This document shows, piece after piece, positions 52,603 through 61,719 of a stretch of DNA of 64,000 bases. The DNA is from VGBV01 sp963780395. GTDB lineage: Bacteria; Actinomycetota; Thermoleophilia; Solirubrobacterales; 70-9. The position numbers were made by a program, and so were the translations under genes. The number at the start of each line of letters is the position of its first letter. Within the stretch, counting starts at the first letter, position 1. Location of the stretch: positions 59,551-123,550 of the forward strand of contig CAWABY010000008.1 of NCBI GenBank assembly GCA_963780395.1, given 5' to 3'. The notes beneath the pieces were generated by a model. The model had not been told where the DNA came from. It did no database searches and saw only the letters and a list, made by a program, of their open reading frames with translations.

Positions 52603-52748
52603 AGTCGCCCACTTGGACAACGAGCGCGGTCCACGCCGGGGGTCGCGCATGAAGACCAGTTCCGACGTAATTGGAACCGCTGCGATCGCGCGTCGGAGGC
52701 CGCGGGAGAATCGCGGCCCGTGCGACGTTGGTGCACCGAGAGCGGTCT

Positions 52749-54024
52749 ATGCCAGTCGAACTCCGAGATCAGGTCGAGACGCCGTCGGCGCCCGCGGGCC
52801 TGCCCAGCTGTCGTTTCTGCTCGGCGCCCCTGCGCCACACGTTCGTCGACCTCGGCATGTCGCCGCTGTGCGAGAGCTACGTTCCCCTGGAGCAGCTGGG
52901 GGCGATGGAGGCCTTCTATCCGCTGCACGTGCGGGTCTGCGAGCAATGCCTGCTCGTACAGCTCGAGGAGCTGGTGGCGCCGGAGGCGATCTTCACCGAG
53001 TACGCGTACTTCTCTTCCTATTCGGATTCCTGGGTCGCCCACGCGCGCGACTACGTGGCCTCCGTGGTCGAGCGCTTCGGGCTGGGGGAGGACAGCCAGG
53101 TGGTCGAGCTGGCCAGCAACGACGGCTATCTGCTCCAGCACGTCGTCGAGCGCGGCATACCCGCGCTGGGGGTCGAGCCCGCGGCCAACGTCGCGGAGGC
53201 GGCCCGGGAACGGGGGATCGAGACCGTGGTCGAGTTCTTCGGCAGGGAGCTCGCGTCCCGCCTGGTTGCCGAGGGCCGCGAGGCGGACCTGCTGATCGCC
53301 AACAACGTATTCGCTCACGTCCCCGACCTAAACGACTTTGCCGCCGGCATGCGGAGGTTGCTGGCCCCCCAGGGCGTGATCACGATCGAGTTCCCCCACT
53401 TGGCGCGGCTGATCGACGAGAACCAGTTCGACACCATCTACCACGAGCACTTCTCCTACTTCTCGTTCCTCACGGCCCGCACCGTGCTGGCCGCTCACGG
53501 CCTCGAGGTGTTCGACGTCGAGGAGCTGGCGACGCACGGTGGCTCGCTGCGCGTCTACGCACAGCGCGGCCGGCGCGGGCCGACCCGTCTGCGCCGCCGT
53601 CTCGGAGCTGGCCGAGCGCGAGCGGGAGCTCGAGCTGGACCGGCTCGAGGGACACTCCGCATTCGCGGAGCGTGTGGCGGAGACCAAGTGGAGGCTGCTC
53701 GAGTTCCTGATCGATTGCCGCCGCGACGGCAAGCGCGTTGCCGGCTACGGCGCTCCGGGCAAGGGGAACACCCTGCTCAACTACTGCGGCATTCGCACCG
53801 ACCTGCTCGAGTTCACGGTCGACCGCAACCCCTACAAGCAAGGGAAGTTTCTTCCCGGCACCCGGATCCCGATCCACCATCCCGAGGCACTCGAACAGGC
53901 CCGTCCGGACTTCATCCTGATCCTTCCCTGGAACCTGACGGACGAGATCATGGTCCAGCTCGCTCACGCGCGCGAATGGGGAGGACGCTTCGTCGTCCCG
54001 ATCCCGGAGGTCAAGGTCCTATGA
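52749..54024 (+). CDS. Nucleotide-sugar C-methyltransferase with zinc domain (one frame break)
   Basis: ATG at 52749. N-terminal zinc domain 'PSCRFCSAPLRHTFVDLGMS' and 'VRVCEQCLLVQLEELVAPEA' (two CxxC pairs), SAM domain 'QVVELASNDGYLLQHVVERG' and 'IANNVFAHVPDLNDFAAGMR', and C-terminal domain 'VAGYGAPGKGNTLLNYCGIR' (Methyltransf_13/_23/_14 order). This is the TylC3/CloU-type architecture that adds a methyl carbon to a 4-keto-sugar. Frame break near 53580 inside a GC run. Stop overlaps the next start (ATGA). About 425 residues. Confidence 0.93.
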
Positions 54025-54839
54025 AGGTGGTGATCTTCTGCGGCGGCCAAGGGTGGCGGATGCGGGAGGCATCCTCGACGGTGCCCAAGCCGATGATCCC
54101 GATCGGCCCCCGACCCGTCCTCTGGCACGTAATGAAGTACTACGCCCACTACGGCTTCACCGACTTCGTGCTCTGCCTCGGCTACAAGGCCGAGGCGATC
54201 AAGCAGTTCTTCCTCACCTACAACGAGGCGATGGCCAACGACTTCGTGCTCTCGAACGGCGGCGCGGACGTCCACCTGCTGAAGACCGACATCCATGACT
54301 GGAACATCACCTTCGTCGACACCGGCCTGCATGCGCCGATCGGCGAGCGGCTGCGGGCCGTTCGCCACCTGCTGCGCGAGGACGAGCTCTTCCTGGCCAA
54401 CTACGGTGACACGCTGACCGACGCGGACCTGCCCGCGATGATCGCGCGCGCCAGGGAGGAGCAGGCGATGGCGAGCTTCCTCGCGGTACGTCCGAACTAC
54501 AGCTTCCACGTGGTCTCGATGGGCGACGACGGCCGCGTCACGCAGATGCGCGACGTGATGGGCTCCGATATCTGGATCAACGGCGGCTACTTCATCCTGC
54601 GCCGGGAGTTCCTCGACCAACTGCGCCCCGGCGAGGACCTCGTCGAGGAGCCGCTGCAGAGGCTGCTGCCGGCCGGAAAGGTGCTCGCGCAGCGGCACGA
54701 GGGATTCTGGGCCCCGATGGACACGCTCAAGGACCAGCAGTGGCTCGAGAGCCTGCACGAGAGCGGCGACGCCCCATGGCAGGTCTGGGACCCGGCCCGG
54801 AACGCCCGCCGCGAGCTGGAGTACGCGGCCTCGGGATGA
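54021..54839 (+). CDS. Sugar-1-phosphate nucleotidyltransferase (RfbF/glucose-1-phosphate cytidylyltransferase-like)
   Basis: 272 residues. 'MKVVIFCGGQGWRMREASST' and 'VPKPMIPIGPRPVLWHVMKY' are the nucleotide-binding start (GGxGxR..PKPM). 'HYGFTDFVLCLGYKAEAIKQ', 'ELFLANYGDTLTDADLPAMI' (metal Asp) and 'WINGGYFILRREFLDQL' fit the RfbF branch, which makes CDP-glucose for CDP-deoxy sugars. Other NTPs cannot be excluded. Coupled by overlaps to the methyltransferase before and PIG-L gene after. Confidence 0.92.
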   Translation: MKVVIFCGGQGWRMREASSTVPKPMIPIGPRPVLWHVMKYYAHYGFTDFVLCLGYKAEAIKQFFLTYNEAMANDFVLSNGGADVHLLKTDIHDWNITFVDTGLHAPIGERLRAVRHLLREDELFLANYGDTLTDADLPAMIARAREEQAMASFLAVRPNYSFHVVSMGDDGRVTQMRDVMGSDIWINGGYFILRREFLDQLRPGEDLVEEPLQRLLPAGKVLAQRHEGFWAPMDTLKDQQWLESLHESGDAPWQVWDPARNARRELEYAASG

Positions 54840-55496
54840 TGTTGCCGCTGCTGTTCGGCGGGCCGCAGGCGTCGCCGGCGCGCGCGCTCGCGATCGGCGC
54901 CCACCCGGACGACATCGAGATCGGCTGCGGGGGAACGATCCTGAAGCTGATCGAGGAGTCGGCGTTCTCCGAGATCCGCTGGGTGGTGCTGAGCGGAGAA
55001 GGCGAGCGGGCGCATGAGGCGCGCCGAAGCGCCGAGGCGCTGCTCGAAGGGGTCCCCGGCAGCGAGGCCGTGATCTGCGACTTCCCCGACGGCTTCTTTC
55101 CCTACGAGGGCGAGGCGGATCAAGAACTTCTTCGAGGAGCTGAAGGCCGATTTCTCGCCCGACGTGGTCTTCACCCACCAGCGCGACGACCTGCATCAGG
55201 ATCACCGGATCAGCTGCGAGCTGACCTGGAACACCTTCCGCGACCACCTGATCCTCGAGTACGAGGTGCCGAAGTACGACGGCGACATGAGTGCCCCCAA
55301 CGCGTTCGTGCCGCTCTCCGAAGGCCAGTCGCGGCGCAAGATCCAGCACCTGATGGACCATTTCGCCTCCCAGCGCTCCAAGCACTGGTTCCGGGAGGAC
55401 CTGTTCTCCGGCCTGCTGCGGCTGCGGGGCATGGAGTGCAACTCGCCCAGCTCCCACGCCGAGGCCTTCTTCTGCCGCAAGGCCGTGCTCACGTGA
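54836..55496 (+). CDS. PIG-L (LmbE-like) deacetylase (one frame break)
   Basis: Zinc-dependent de-N-acetylase family. ATG at 54836 overlaps the previous stop. 'ALAIGAHPDDIEIGCGGTIL' has the HPDD metal motif near residue 22, and 'FTHQRDDLHQDHRISCELTW' has the later His pair. 'EGQSRRKIQHLMDHFASQRS' and 'MECNSPSSHAEAFFCRKAVL' close the fold. One base is lost near 55120. About 220 residues. In a glycan locus it likely removes an acetyl group from an amino sugar or a sugar-lipid; substrate unproven. Stop overlaps the next GTG. Confidence 0.92.
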
Positions 55497-56841
55497 CCAC
55501 GGCGCTCGAATCTCGCGCAGGGCGGACGGACGTCGGGCGCGAGGCCTACGAGCTGATGGAGCGGCTGTTCCCGCTCTGCCGCAGCCTGACCGGCGACGGA
55601 GTGCGAGCCACCTTCGACGTCCTCGAGGAGGAGATCCCGATCGCGCGGACGGAGATCCCGAGCGGCACCCGGGTGTTCGACTGGATCGTGCCCGACGAGT
55701 GGAACCTCCGCGACGCATACGTCACGGCGCCGGACGGAACCCGGGTGGTCGACTACCGAGACTCCACCCTGCACGTCGTCTCCTACAGCGAGCCGGTGCG
55801 GACCACGCTTCCGCTCGACGAGCTGCGCGAGCGGCTGCACACGCTCCCCGAGCAGCCGGACGTGGTCCCCTACAGGACCTCGTACTACGAGCGGACCTGG
55901 GGCTTCTGCCTCTCGCACCGGCAGCTGCTCGCGCTGCAGCCGGGCGACTACGAGGTGGTGATCGATTCCACCCTCGAGCCGGGCCACCTCTCCTACGCGG
56001 AGCATCGGATCCAGGGCGAAGGGGAGGGGGAGGTCCTGGTCTCGACCTACGTCTGCCACCCCTCGCTCGCCAACGACAACCTCTCCGGGATCGCCGTCGC
56101 GACGATGCTCGCAAAGCGCCTGCCGGAGCGCCGGCTGCGGCACACCTACCGCTTCCTGTTCGCCCCCGGGACGATCGGCCCGCTCGCCTGGCTCCATCAG
56201 AACCGTGAGGGGCTCGATCGCGTCGAGCACGGCCTGACGCTCTCGTGCATCGGCGACGAGGGGAACCTGACCTACAAGCGCAGCCGCCGCGGAGACGCCG
56301 AGGTGGACCAGGCGATGGAGACGGTGCTCCGCGAGTCGGGCGCGGCGCACCGTGTGCTCCCCTGGGAGCCATGGGGTGGGGACGAGCGCCAGTTCTGCTC
56401 CCCGGGGTTCGACCTGCCGGTCGGCACCCTGATGCGCACCCCGCACGGCGAGCGCGGGGGGGGAGTTCAGCGGCTACCACACCTCCGCCGACGGCTGGAG
56501 CGGATCCGGCCCGAGTCCCTGGCGGACGCAGTGGACAGATGCCTGGAGCTCGTCGAGATCCTGGAGAGCAATCGCCGCCTGACCAACCTCAGCCCCTACG
56601 GCGAGCCGCAGCTCGGGCGGCGCGGCCTCTACCGCTCGGCCGGCGGCGCTGTGGCCACCCCGGACGACGAGCGCGCCTTGCTTTGGGTGTTGAACCAAAG
56701 CGATGGTCGCTTCAGCCTGCTCGACATCGCCCGCCGCTCCGGGTTGGCCTACGCGGTGGTCAGACGAGCGGCCGAGCGACTCGAACGGGCGGGGCTGCTT
56801 GCGACCAGCCCGAGCGAGCCGGGTGGCGGGCCCCGCCATGA
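55493..56841 (+). CDS. DUF4910 aminopeptidase-like protein with winged-helix tail
   Basis: GTG at 55493. 'AYELMERLFPLCRSLTGDGV', 'VFDWIVPDEWNLRDAYVTAP', 'YYERTWGFCLSHRQLLAL' and 'VSTYVCHPSLANDNLSGIAV' define DUF4910, an M28-like metallopeptidase fold (His and Asp in CHPSLANDN are likely zinc ligands). The C-terminal part is a winged helix ('NQSDGRFSLLDIARRSGLAY'). Two small indels (a long G run near 56462 and one base near 56500) hide 'GEFSGYHTSADGL'. The raw frame ends at 56890; an ATGA at 56838 suggests the true stop at 56841. Role in the glycan pathway unknown. Confidence 0.88.
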
Positions 56842-57818
56842 CGCGGCTATCGCGGCGCCCGCGTACTGGTCACCGGGGCGAGCGGCATGATCGGGAGCCA
56901 CGTGCTCCCCCTGCTGCGGGAGGCCGACGTCATCGCCCTGAGCCGCATCCAGCGCCCGGACGAGGACGGATTGCATTGGTTGGTCTGCGATCTCGCCGAG
57001 CCGGGATCCGCGTTCGAAATCGTGACCTCCGTGCGCCCCGACGTCGTCATCCATCTGGCCGGCGCGGTGCGCGGCGATCGAACCCTGGAGGCGGTGGACA
57101 CCGACGCTGAGCGCCAACCTGATGGCCAGCGTCGGACTGCTCGAGGCGGCGACCAGGGTGGGCTGCCGGCGCATCGTGTTCAGCGGCTCCCTGCTCGAGG
57201 AGCCGGCGGCCGGAGGCCCGCTGCCCGTTCCGACATCGCCCTACGGCGCTTCTCGCTGGGCCGCGAGCGCGTACGGCCGCATGTTCCACGCCCTCTTCGA
57301 CGCGCCGGTGGTGATCCTCAGGCCCTCGTTCGCCTACGGGCCGGCCCAGGAGCCGAGCAAGCTCATTCCCTACGTGATCAAGACGCTGCTCGAGGGTGGA
57401 AGCCCCGAGTTGAGCTCGGGCGAGCGCCGGCTCGACTGCGTATATGCCGAGGATGTGGCACGGGCATACGTCGCCGCCGCCTCGGCGCCGGGTGTCGAAG
57501 GCCGCACGGTCGACATCGGCAGCGGGGCCCTGACGCTCCGTGCGCGCGATCGTGCGAGCGGATCGTCGAGCTGCTGGGGCCGACCCCTGGGCGCGCCGCT
57601 CTTCGGCGCGCTGCCGGTGCGCCCGTTCGAGCAGGAGGTGGAGGTCGACGTCGAGGAGGCGGCCCGAGCGCTGGGCTGGCGGGCGACGACCGGCTTGGAG
57701 GACGGCCTGCGCGCGCACGATCGACTGGTTCCGCGAGCATCGCGCCGAAACGGGTCCCAATCGGCCTGCTGAGGAGCAGATCGCGGAACGGAAGACTTGC
57801 CCGCCCCGACGCCGTTGA
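56838..57818 (+). CDS. NAD-dependent sugar epimerase/dehydratase (several frame breaks)
   Basis: Extended SDR. Likely start ATG 56838; one missing base soon after gives 'RVLVTGASGMIGSHVLPLLR' (TGxxGxIG). Then 'VVIHLAGAVRGDRTLEAV', a break near 57110, 'SVGLLEAATRVGCRRIVFSG', and 'SPYGASRWAASAYGRMFHAL'. The catalytic YxxxK here reads Y-G-A-S-R, with Arg in place of Lys. 'RPSFAYGPAQEPSKLIPYVI' and 'RLDCVYAEDVARAYVAAASA' follow; a last break lies near 57545. Ends at 57816-57818, overlapping the next TTG. Sugar unknown. Confidence 0.85.
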
Positions 57819-58705
57819 GTGAGCGACAGATGCCGACGATCTATCTCGACGCCGCGCTGGACGACCAGAAGCGCCGCCATCGGCTCTACGGCGGCGACCT
57901 CTTCGCCTTCACGGCGGGCGAGAGCGCCACGCTGCTGGCCGGGCTCGCGCGCGAGCTGAGCGAGGCGGCCTTCGCCCCGCACGAGCCGACAGGTGGCCCA
58001 GGAGAGCATGCCCGCCGAGAAGTACGTCGAGATCCTCGCCGAGCTGAAGCCGACGTTCATCCACCACCCTCGCGCGAAGGAGCTGATCGCTGGCCTGCTG
58101 TCGGAGCTCGGCTGCGACCTCGAGAAGACGTACTTCGACGTTCCGCGGCTTCGCACGATGGCGCACGGCGAGTACCTCAACGCGGGCCTCGCCTACCAGT
58201 TCCACCCGCATCGCGACACCTGGTTCTCGGCCCCGCAGCAGCAGCTGAACTGGTGGCTGCCCGTGTACGAGATCGAGTCCGAGAACTCGATGGCCTTCCA
58301 CCCGCAGTACTTCGATCGCCCGGTGCGCAACAGCTCCTCCGGCTACGACTACGAGGAGTGGAACCGGACGGGTCGCCAGCAGGCGGCGAAGCAGGTCAAG
58401 AAGGAGACCCGAAAGCAGCCTCAGGCGGAGGAGCCGCTCGAGCTCGAGCCGGACGTTCGCGTCGTCACCCCGCCCGGGGGGACGCTCGTCTTCTCCGCGG
58501 CCCAGCTGCACTCGACGGTTCCGAACACGACCAGCAGAACGCGATTCAGCATCGATTTCCGCACCGTCAACCTGGACGACCTGGTCGAGGGCATCGGGGC
58601 GCCGAACATCGACTCCGAGTGCACGGGACGACCCTGCGCGACTACCTGCGGGCCAGCGACCTCGAGCCGCTGCCGGAGGACGTGATCGCCATGCACAACT
58701 CGTAG
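57815..58705 (+). CDS. 2-oxoglutarate/Fe(II) oxygenase-like protein (two frame breaks)
   Basis: TTG at 57815 (or ATG 57830). 'YLDAALDDQKRRHRLYGGDL' starts the protein; after a break near 57993, 'YVEILAELKPTFIHHPRAKE', 'GLAYQFHPHRDTWFSAPQQQ' (HxD iron motif candidate HRD), 'LNWWLPVYEIESENSMAFHP' and 'FSAAQLHSTVPNTTSRTRFS' (distal His and Arg for 2-oxoglutarate) form a double-stranded beta-helix pattern of phytanoyl-CoA-dioxygenase type. A second break is near 58625. About 297 residues. Likely hydroxylates or oxidises the sugar or its lipid; inference. Confidence 0.72.
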   Translation: MSERQMPTIYLDAALDDQKRRHRLYGGDLFAFTAGESATLLAGLARELSEAAFAPHEPTGGPGEHARREVRRDPRRAEADVHPPPSREGADRWPAVGARLRPREDVLRRSAASHDGARRVPQRGPRLPVPPASRHLVLGPAAAAELVAARVRDRVRELDGLPPAVLRSPGAQQLLRLRLRGVEPDGSPAGGEAGQEGDPKAASGGGAARARAGRSRRHPARGDARLLRGPAALDGSEHDQQNAIQHRFPHRQPGRPGRGHRGAEHRLRVHGTTLRDYLRASDLEPLPEDVIAMHNS

Positions 58706-58753
58706 CCCAGAGCGATCGGGCGCGCAGCCCGTACTCGACCGCGTGAGGCGCGC

Positions 58754-59298
58754 TCAGGCGATCAGGCCGACGAGGAGATCGGGCCACGCCCGGTCGCGCT
58801 CCGAGATGAGGCGCTCGGTGGCGGGGGGCCAGTCGATGCCAACAGCGGGTCGTCCCAGCGCACCCCGCGGGCCGCTTCCGGCACGTAGCGGTGCGACATC
58901 TGGTAGAGGACCTCGGTGTCGTCCTCGAGCGTCTGGTAGCCCTGCGCGAATCCCTCGGGGACGTACGCAAGGCGCTCGCTGCGCGCGCTCAGCTCGGCGC
59001 CGAGCCACTCGTTGCGGGTCGGTGAGTCAGGGCGCAGGTCGACCATGACGAGGAAGATCGAGCCCCGCGTGCACCGGACCAGCTTGGCCTCGGCGTGCGG
59101 CGCCTGCTGGTAGTGCAGGCCGCGCAGGGTATGGCGCCGCGGGCTGTGGATCGTGCTGCTCTGCACGATGCGCATCGGAGCGCCGTGCTCGGCGAACTCC
59201 CGCTCGCAGAAGGTGCGGGCGAGGAATCCGCGCTCGTCCTCGTGGCGCTCCACGTCGATCAGGAACGCGCCCCCGAGCCGGGCGGGATTGAAGATCAC
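58754..59298 (-). CDS. RmlC-type dTDP-sugar 3,5-epimerase (one frame break)
   Basis: About 181 residues, GTG at 59298 overlapping the raw stop of the upstream gene. 'GAFLIDVERHEDERGFLART' opens the cupin. The catalytic His is in 'HTLRGLHYQQAPHAEAKLVR', with 'PEGFAQGYQTLEDDTEVLYQ' (RmlC signature) and Tyr in 'MSHRYVPEAARGVRWDDPLL'. A frame break near 58855 precedes the end 'IDWPPATERLISERDRAWPD'. Epimerises a 4-keto-6-deoxy nucleotide sugar; in this locus the sugar may be a branched one. No rmlA, rmlB or rmlD pair is complete in the window. Confidence 0.9.
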
Positions 59299-59332
59299 GG
59301 CCCCGGCCGCCGCGCTCGGTGCCGCAGCACCA

Positions 59333-60374
59333 TCAACCCGCGCCGACCGGCAGGCGCCAGCGGAGCTCGTCGATCGAGCCGGCCGGCCTCCTGGAGCTCG
59401 CGGACCCGGTTGATCCGCAGGTATCGGGTGCCGGTGAACTGCTCGAAGGTGAGGCCGTTGCGAGCGTAGGCGTCGTAGAGCTGCTCGACGCCGCGGGGCA
59501 CGGTCCACTGGGGCTCGAACTGCGGCAGCACCCGCGCGATCTTCGAGCAGTCGACCTGATAGGAGCGCTTGTCCGGCCCGCCCCCGCCGCGAACGATGCG
59601 CGCGCGCCGGGCACGATCTCCTCGACGATCTCGGCCAGGTCGCGGATGCGGTAGTTCTCGCTGCTGGCGCCGACGTTGAAGGCTTCGTCGTGGACGAGCT
59701 CGCGCGGCGCCTCCAGCACGGCGAGGAAGGCGCGCGGCAGATGTCCTCACGTGCACGAGCGGACGCCAGGGGGTCCCGTCGCTCTGGATCAGGACCTCGC
59801 CGGTCGTGTGGGCGTATCCGACCAGGTTGTTGACCACCACGTCGACGCGGAGTCGCGGCGAGACGCCGTAGGCGGTCGCGTTGCGCAGGTAGGTCGGGCT
59901 GAACGAGTCGTCGGCGAGGCTCGAGATGTCTCGCTCGGCGAGCACCTTCGACTCGCCGTAGGGCGTCACCGGCGCGAACTCGGCGCCCTCGTCCAGCATC
60001 TCGTCTCCGGCCTTGCCGTAGAGGCTGCAGGAGGACGAGAACAGGAAGCGCGACACCCCGGCCTCCTTGGCCTTCTCGGCGATGCGCACCGAGGCGAGGT
60101 GGTTGATGTCGAAAGTGGCCTGCGGATTGAGGTCTCCGACCGGGTCGTTGCAGACGGCCGCGAGATGGATCACCGCGTCGAAGCCGGCCAGGTCCTCGCT
60201 CTCGACGTCACGGACATCCGCCCGCAGCGACTGGACCTCGGGCACCTCGGTGCCGAAGGTGCAGGCGGCGAAGAGGTCGGAGTCGAGCCCGACGACCTCG
60301 TGGCCGGCCCGCTCGAGCACGGGGACGAGCACTGAGCCGATGTAGCCGTTGTGACCGGTGACGAGAATGCGCAA
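59333..60374 (-). CDS. NAD-dependent sugar epimerase/dehydratase (frame breaks)
   Basis: Extended SDR, ATG at 60374. 'MRILVTGHNGYIGSVLVPVL' (GxxGxIG), 'FDAVIHLAAVCNDPVGDLNP', Ser in 'RFLFSSSCSLYGKAGDEML' and the YxxxK pair in 'TPYGESKVLAERDISSLADD' are intact. Frame changes near 59740 and 59600 separate 'RAFLAVLEAPRELVHDEAFN' and 'KRSYQVDCSKIARVLPQFEP'. The end is 'ELRWRLPVGAG' at 59333 after a last break; the raw frame runs on to 59295. About 345 residues. Resembles CDP- or dTDP-hexose dehydratase/epimerases (RfbE/StrE-like). Confidence 0.88.
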
Positions 60375-60430
60375 ATTGAGCCTCCTGAGCGAGCCGGATC
60401 TGACCCAAGGCTTTAGCTACCGGGTCTCTA

Positions 60431-60549
60431 GATCTAACGGTCGCCGACAGCTCATTCGTCCGTTGGGACATCAGTATGCTCGCCCCCGATGAGCTCGCTA
60501 TCGGACAGCGCCTTCTGGTTACGGGTGGCCGGCCCGCAACCGTTAGATC
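60431..60549. repeat. 11-bp perfect inverted repeat spanning the divergent promoter region
   Basis: GATCTAACGGT (60431-60441) and ACCGTTAGATC (60539-60549), 97 bp apart, lie in the 282-bp gap between the minus-strand epimerase operon and the plus-strand Cys-rich protein gene. The gap holds no other gene I can support. The pair may be operator half-sites for looping, or remnants of a small element. Confidence 0.5.
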
Positions 60550-60656
60550 CGTGGAGGGGGCCGGTTCGGATCCCGATAGGTCCGGCGACAAGGAACGGTT
60601 ATGCCGACGATTCAACTCGACCTCGAGATTGCGATGGCTTTGCATACCACGGCGTC

Positions 60657-61719
60657 ATGAAAGGACAAGGAGCCGAAAGCGGGAGGGTGGGCGACAGCGG
60701 CCTGAGGCCGGGAGACATCGTCGAGGTGCGTCTGCGGCCGAGATCCTTGCAACACTTGACAGCGAGGCTCTGTGGACGCGATGCCGTTCATGCCCGAGAT
60801 GCTGCGGTATTCGGGCAAGCGGTTCAGGGTGTCCCGCCGGGTCGAGAGGAACTGCGACACGGTCAGCGGGGGAGTCCCGAGGAGCCTCAGGATGCGGGAC
60901 ACGGTCTTCCTCGACGATTTGCGGTGTGAGGCTCAGCCCACGGAGGTGTCAGGCCGGATGCAGGCTCTACTGGAAGGAGGAGTGGCTTCGGCGGGTCGAT
61001 CCCGCCACGCGAGCGCGGCGCGAGACCGTAAGTCGCGCCGATGCCCTCGCCGGCTCGAAGCGCTGCGCGCGAGGCGACGTCGGCGCGTGGCGGACGATGG
61101 ACCTCGGTCGAGACGTATCGTTGTCAGGCGACCGAGGCGGTGCGCGCGAGCGAGCCGCTCATGAGCTACGACATGCGGCAGTACGTGCGCGAATTCACCT
61201 CCGGGAACGTCGGCGTGCTGCGCTTGCTTCGCGTCGCGTGGCGCGCCCTCAGCATCGCCTCCGGCGCCGGCTCCGGCTCCTCGGCCACCTTCCGCTGCCG
61301 TCACCGGGAGGTGCCCCTCCCGCCCAAGATGAGCTCGATCTGCAATCCGGCGACTGGTGGAGGTAGGTCGCCGGAGGAGATCGCGCCCAGATCGACGAGA
61401 ACGGAAAGAACCGAGGGCTCTGGTTCGACTGGGAGATGGTCCCCTACTGCGGGGAGCGCTATCGCGTCAAGGACCGCGTGGAGCGGATCATCGACGAGCG
61501 AACCGGCGAGATGATCGAGATTCCAGCGATTGCCTGATCCTCGACGGCGTCGTGTGTGGCGGAGAATGCAGCTACGGGCGTTGGTTCTGCCCACGGGAGA
61601 TCTACCCATACTGGCGGGAGGCGTGGCTGCGACGCGTGGAGGACGCAGGTCCCCCGCCAAAGGTGACACCGAACGCTCTGCAAGGGCCCGCCCCTTGTGG
61701 GCTGACCCGCTTTCCATGA
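60657..61719 (+). CDS. Uncharacterised polysaccharide-locus protein with duplicated Cys module (multiple frame breaks)
   Basis: ATG 60657 is the likely start. Module 1: 'LRPGDIVEVR' then 'AAEILATLDSE', 'AMPFMPEMLRYSGKRFRVSR' and, after a lost base near 60928, 'LRCDGSAHGGCQAGCRLYWK' then 'EEWLRRVD'. A linker holds 'YRCQATEAVRASEPLMSYDM' and 'RQYVREFTSGNVGVLRLLRV'. Module 2 repeats the plan: 'DELDLQSGDW', 'PEEI', 'WEMVPYCGERYRVKDRVERI', 'CLILDGVVCGGECSYGRWFC' and 'YPYWREAWLRRVED'. I count at least six indels between 60750 and 61530. The repaired protein is about 355 residues, soluble. Function unknown; similar proteins sit in glycan clusters. Stop overlaps the GT2 start (ATGA). Confidence 0.75.

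Noticed and set aside
53964..55718. 584-residue minus-strand open frame opposite the nucleotidyltransferase and PIG-L genes
   Set aside because: Shadow frame; the plus-strand genes have intact catalytic motifs and overlapping starts and stops.
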